Assembly: GCA_050948665.1 (NCBI GenBank)
Contig: JBMNEH010000001.1
Span: 124,001-188,000 of the forward strand
Source: JBMNEH01 sp050948665
GTDB taxonomy: Bacteria; Bacillota; Clostridia; Christensenellales; UMGS416
Reading direction: 5' to 3'
Length of the DNA: 64,000 nucleotides
Shown: positions 60,788-64,000 of the stretch, piece after piece
Layout: each line of letters begins with the position of its first letter
How positions within the stretch are numbered: position 1 is the first letter of the stretch
Notes under the pieces: model-generated
The model's input: only the letters and a program-made list of their open reading frames with translations
The model's database searches: none
Told to the model about the DNA's origin: nothing
Program-made: the position numbers and the translations under genes

Positions 60788-61239
60788 CAGTAGGCCATCC
60801 TTTCGGGCGTCCAGCCGGCCAGCGCCCGGAAAAAGGCTTCGGCGCAGGTCTTCGCCCCGGGCAGGCTGTGCTCCTCCCAGTTGCCGCACTCGGCGGCAGA
60901 GGCGCCGGGGATCTCCCCGGCATAGTCCCGGATGAAAGCGCAGCTCTCCCGGACGAGCTCCAGGGCGGCCGACGCCGGCAGATCCCGGGTCAGGAAATAA
61001 AAGCCCGTGCGGCAGCCCATGGGGCCTATATAAATGATATTGTCCGCGTGAGCGGTGTTGCGGGCATAAGTAGCGAACAGATGTTCGAAGGTGTGGAGGG
61101 CGGCATTCTCCAGATAAGGAGGGGTGTTGGGCCGGACCATCCGCAGGTCATAGGTGGTAATGTCCCCGTCGACCCGGGAAACGTACATCCCCGGCACGAG
61201 TTTGGTATGGTCGACGGTAAAGCTGGCGATTTTCTTCAT
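60787..61239 (-). CDS. luxS: S-ribosylhomocysteine lyase
   Basis: 150 residues. It cleaves S-ribosylhomocysteine to homocysteine and the autoinducer-2 precursor DPD. The metal-binding motif HTFEH (His49, His53 region) and the later Cys of AECGNWEEHSLPGAK, with GPMGCRTGFYFL, are intact. The start overlaps the smpB stop (4 bases). Cytoplasmic, iron or zinc dependent. Confidence 0.96.
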   Translation of the reverse strand: MKKIASFTVDHTKLVPGMYVSRVDGDITTYDLRMVRPNTPPYLENAALHTFEHLFATYARNTAHADNIIYIGPMGCRTGFYFLTRDLPASAALELVRESCAFIRDYAGEIPGASAAECGNWEEHSLPGAKTCAEAFFRALAGWTPERMAY

Positions 61240-61700
61240 TCTTCTCCCCTTCGGGCCCGCGCCCTGGCCATGGCGAGCCTGGAATCCCGTTCGGCGGCGG
61301 CCGCCCGTTTGTCATAGATCTTCTTGCCCCGGGCGAGCGCGATCTCCACCTTGACGATGCCCCTCCTGAGGTAGAGGCGCAGGGGGATGATGCTCATGCC
61401 CTGAAGCTTTACCTGCTGGTGCAATCTCCGGATCTCCCGCTTGTGCAGCAGCAGCTTCCGCTCCCGCAGGGGGTCGGCATTGAAGCGGTTGCCCTGGGCG
61501 TAGGGGCTGATATGCATGCCCAGCAGCCAGACTTCCCCGTTTTTTACGACGCAGTAGGCTTCCTTCAGGTTGGCTTTGCCTTCCCGGATGGATTTGACTT
61601 CCGTCCCTACCAGGGCCAGGCCGGCTTCCAGGGTTTCCAGGATCTCATACAGATGCCGGGCCTGCCGGTTCGTCACAAGGACCTTGACGCCCTCCGCCAT
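61236..61700 (-). CDS. smpB: SsrA-binding protein
   Basis: 154 residues. It brings tmRNA to stalled ribosomes for trans-translation. Characteristic segments are NRQARHLYEILETLEAGLAL, GTEVKSIREGKANLKEAYC and the C-terminal basic KKIYDKRAAAAERDSRLAM. The gene overlaps luxS by four bases and is the first gene of the smpB-luxS-lipoprotein operon. A TATAAT on the minus strand (plus 61724-61729) could be its promoter. The tmRNA gene itself is not in the window. Confidence 0.97.
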   Translation of the reverse strand: MAEGVKVLVTNRQARHLYEILETLEAGLALVGTEVKSIREGKANLKEAYCVVKNGEVWLLGMHISPYAQGNRFNADPLRERKLLLHKREIRRLHQQVKLQGMSIIPLRLYLRRGIVKVEIALARGKKIYDKRAAAAERDSRLAMARARARRGEE

Positions 61701-61810
61701 GGGTACACCCCCTCTCCCGGGATATTATAGCAGACCGCGGGGCGGCGCGCCAGTGGGAGGGGGAGCGGAAAGGGGGGACGCAGAGAACGCGGGGGGCAGA
61801 AAGCGAACCT

Positions 61811-62150
61811 CCGCCGCATCGGCCCCGCATGACAGGGGCTCCTTCCCCGGTCGGAAGGGCATAGGGGAAGGGATGGAACAGATCAGGGGCGGAAGGGGAC
61901 GAGACGAGAGGAAGGCAGGCAGGCGTTAGAGGCAGAACCCCCGCCGCATCGGCCCCGCATTGGCAGGGGTTTCTTCCCCGGTCAGAAGGCATAGGGGAAG
62001 GGATGGAACAGATCAGAGGCGGAAGGGGACGAGACGAGAGGAAGGCAGGCAGGCGTTAGAGGCAGAACCCCCGCCGCATCAGCCCCGCATTGGCAGAGCC
62101 GCCTTCCCCGGTCGGAAGGCATAGGGGAAGGCATGCAATAGATCAGGCGG
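61811..62150. repeat. 130-bp tandem repeat (dispersed GC-rich repeat, copies 3-5)
   Basis: CCGCCGCATC begins at 61811, 61941 and 62071, an exact 130-base period. The unit runs through GCATTGGCAGGGG, CTTCCCCGGTCGGAAGGC, ATAGGGGAAGGGATGGAACA and GACGAGACGAGAGGAAGGC; the third copy is partial. CCTTCCCC and GGGGAAGG can pair. The motif also occurs at 20936-21040 and 25036-25165. The 645-base gap between smpB and the phosphofructokinase gene holds only this and the promoter. Confidence 0.85.
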
Positions 62151-62240
62151 CGGAGGGGGAAAGGGGGAGGCGGGCAGGGGAAGGGAGGAGGCGAAGAATG
62201 GCGGGGCGAGCGGGGGAAGGGGGAGGTTTTCGGGGCGGGA

Positions 62241-62269
62241 TTGCGGAGAGGGGCGGGGGCGGGTATAAT
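62241..62269 (+). promoter_or_regulatory. Promoter of the phosphofructokinase-mnmA operon
   Basis: TTGCGG (62241-62246), a 17-base purine-rich spacer and TATAAT (62264-62269), 77 bases before the start codon. Confidence 0.6.
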
Positions 62270-62346
62270 AAAGGCGGACTTCCCGGGCTGCGGAGGGAAA
62301 GCCGGCAGCCGGCAGGGAGGTCCCGGAAGACTTTGGGAGGATTTCC

Positions 62347-63573
62347 ATGAACAACCTGCTTGTCGCCCAGTCGGGCGGGCCGACGGCCGCCATCAACGCC
62401 ACCCTCTGCGGCGTCGCCAAAGCCGCCATGGTCAACCCCGGCGTGGGAAAGGTGCTGGGCGGCCTGAACGGCATTGAGGGGATATTGGCCGGGCGGATCA
62501 TCGATATCGGCGGCCCGCTGTCCGACCCGGACGCGCTGCGCCGGCTGCAGTATACCCCGGCCAGCGCACTGGGCTCCTGCCGGGTCAAGCTGCCCGACCC
62601 GGCGGAGGATGAGGCCCCCTTCCGTACGATACGGGAAGTTTTCCGGGAGAATGAGGTGCGCTTCTTTCTCTATATCGGCGGCAATGACTCCATGGACACC
62701 GTGGCGAAGCTCTCGGCTTACCTGCAGGGGGAGGCGACGGTGGTGGGGGTGCCCAAGACGCTGGACAACGACCTGTACGGCACCGACCATACCCCCGGCT
62801 TCGGCTCCGGCGCCAAGTACCTGGCGGCCACCATGGCGGAGCTGAAGCGGGACGTTCTGGTGTATGACCGACCGGCGGTGACGGTGGTGGAGATCATGGG
62901 GCGGAACGCCGGATGGCTGACGGCGGCCTCCGCGCTGGGCAGGGACGCGGTGCCTGGCGCGCCCAACCTGATCTACCTTCCGGAGGTGCCCTTTACCGAG
63001 GAGAAATTCATCGAGGATATCCGCCGCGCCCACGGCCAGGAAAAGGCGCTGCTGGTGGCGGTGGGAGAGGGCATCCGGTACCCGGACGGCTCCTATGTGG
63101 GAGAGGGCAGCCAGCTGGGCACGGTGGACGCCTACGGCCATAAATACCTGGAGGGGGTATCCGGCTACCTGGCCCGGGTGGTGAAGGAGAGGATCGGCTG
63201 CAAGACAAGGGGGATCACATTGAACCTGATGCAGCGCTGCTCCTCCCATATCGCCTCGGCCGCAGACCTGATGGAGGCGGAGATGCAGGGACAGACCGGC
63301 GTGGCGCTGGCGCTGGAGGGGAGGAACGGCTGCATGGTCAGCCTGCGGCGGCTGAGCAACCACCCTTACAGGATCGCCTTTTCCTCGGTGGACGCGGCGT
63401 CGGTGGCCAACAGGGAGAAGCCGGTGCCGCCGGAGTATATCCATACCGGCGGGAACGATGTGACCGAGAAGCTGCTCCAGTACGTCCGCCCCCTGATACG
63501 GGGGGAGGTGCCGGTGCAGTGGAGCCAGGGGATCCCCGTTCACTTCGCTTTTGACAGGGAGGAGATCGATTGA
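62347..63573 (+). CDS. pfp: PPi-type 6-phosphofructokinase
   Basis: 408 residues, phosphorylating fructose-6-phosphate, probably with pyrophosphate. Seen: N-terminal LLVAQSGGPTAAINATL, the phosphate motif YIGGNDSMDTVAK near 101-113 (GGND with Asp in place of the GGDGS of the ATP enzyme, a mark of PPi use), PKTLDNDLYGTDHTPGFGS, VEIMGRNAGWL and the C-terminal VRPLIRG. ATG 62347 follows GGGAGGATTTCC. The stop overlaps the next start. PPi use is inferred from the motif. Confidence 0.93.
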   Translation: MNNLLVAQSGGPTAAINATLCGVAKAAMVNPGVGKVLGGLNGIEGILAGRIIDIGGPLSDPDALRRLQYTPASALGSCRVKLPDPAEDEAPFRTIREVFRENEVRFFLYIGGNDSMDTVAKLSAYLQGEATVVGVPKTLDNDLYGTDHTPGFGSGAKYLAATMAELKRDVLVYDRPAVTVVEIMGRNAGWLTAASALGRDAVPGAPNLIYLPEVPFTEEKFIEDIRRAHGQEKALLVAVGEGIRYPDGSYVGEGSQLGTVDAYGHKYLEGVSGYLARVVKERIGCKTRGITLNLMQRCSSHIASAADLMEAEMQGQTGVALALEGRNGCMVSLRRLSNHPYRIAFSSVDAASVANREKPVPPEYIHTGGNDVTEKLLQYVRPLIRGEVPVQWSQGIPVHFAFDREEID

Positions 63574-64000
63574 AGAGAGTGGTCGTCGGCATGTCCGGCG
63601 GGGTGGATTCCGCGGTGGCGGCGGCGCTGCTGCAGCGGGAGGGCCGGCAGGTCCTGGGCGTCTTCATGCGGAACTGGAGGGAGGAGGACGCCGAGGGGGT
63701 CTGCGCCGCGGAGGAGGATTACGCCTATGTACGGGGGGTCTGCGATAAGCTGGGCATCCCCTATTACGGGGTGGACTTTTCCCGGGAGTACCGGGAGAGG
63801 GTGTTTTCCTACTTCCTGCGGGAGTATCAGGCCGGGCGCACCCCCAACCCGGATGTGCTGTGCAACAATGAGATCAAGTTTGACGCCTTCCTGAAGTTCG
63901 CGCTGGAGCTGGACGCCGACGCGGTGGCCACCGGCCACTACGCCAGGCTGGAGGAGGAGGGGGGCAAAAGAAAGCTGCTCAAGGGGGCGGATACCGGAAA
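63570..64000 (+). CDS. mnmA: tRNA-specific 2-thiouridylase MnmA (N-terminal part; runs off the window)
   Basis: About 143 residues are visible. MnmA puts sulfur into the wobble uridine (s2U34) of Lys, Glu and Gln tRNAs. The PP-loop SGGVDSAVAA stands at residues 9-18 of MKRVVVGMSGGVDSAVAA. A catalytic Cys lies in TPNPDVLCNNEIKF, and ATGHYARL follows. The start is TTG 63570, overlapping the phosphofructokinase stop by four bases (TTGA), which suggests coupled translation. The C-terminal part is cut by the window end. Confidence 0.93.
   Translation, partial: MKRVVVGMSGGVDSAVAAALLQREGRQVLGVFMRNWREEDAEGVCAAEEDYAYVRGVCDKLGIPYYGVDFSREYRERVFSYFLREYQAGRTPNPDVLCNNEIKFDAFLKFALELDADAVATGHYARLEEEGGKRKLLKGADTG

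Overview
The window looks like chromosome from a moderately to highly GC-rich member of the Firmicutes, most likely an uncultured gut-type Clostridia. This is inferred from AGGAGG-type ribosome binding sites, an rpsF-ssb-rpsR operon, smpB and luxS, a PPi-type phosphofructokinase next to mnmA, an ECF sigma/anti-sigma pair of clostridial type, and a GlpA-like/DUF1667 cluster with a leader terminator. A perfect parS-like palindrome at 1515-1534 together with rpsF-ssb-rpsR suggests the region lies toward the replication origin. No rRNA, tRNA or CRISPR array was seen.

Layout. 1-25 kb is compact GC-rich core: two minus-strand lipoproteins; a plus-strand run (GNAT, RACo-like [2Fe-2S]/ASKHA protein, MFS transporter, flavodoxin-like protein, anchored 5'-nucleotidase C-domain protein, TPR protein); a minus-strand run (zinc ribbon, small membrane protein, GH31; rpsF-ssb-rpsR; rfbA-rfbB; a GH78-like protein, an alkyltransferase and a lipoprotein in one overlapping operon); then a 1227-residue CotH protein with five lamin-tail domains. 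25.2-28.8 kb is an AT-richer restriction-modification island: an EcoRI-family adenine methyltransferase, a DUF262-HNH nuclease and a broken IS1182-type transposase. 29-37.5 kb is an ABC efflux operon with two adaptors and its two-component system; both promoters carry the same spaced direct repeat. 38-41.2 kb is a three-gene glycerol-3-phosphate-oxidase-like operon behind a leader terminator. 41.6-45.7 kb has an ECF sigma/anti-sigma pair and two exported proteins. 45.7-59.4 kb is an AT-rich array of unrelated, same-strand cargo genes (Nudix, nucleotidyltransferase, GNATs, two DUF4143 ATPases, AlbA-type regulator, acyltransferase, MGMT-like protein, lipoprotein, membrane protein) and phage or wHTH remnants, joined by about ten copies of a ~215-bp linker repeat. 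59.4-64 kb returns to GC-rich core: smpB-luxS-lipoprotein, a 130-bp tandem repeat, PPi-phosphofructokinase and mnmA (cut by the window end).

Two things stand out. First, the methyltransferase carries 14 perfect GACA units in its C-terminal part. All three frames downstream of the tract are open, and each reaches a different terminus. The MGVPIT(F/Y)LEK module occurs three times, in registers 1, 2 and 0, so gain or loss of one unit should swap C-termini instead of simply switching the enzyme off. The longest form would stop 7 bases before the nuclease start codon. Second, the cargo array resembles a gene-cassette array held together by a dedicated linker repeat, with a B-half-only copy at its left end and an A-half-only copy at its right end, but with no recombinase gene in view.
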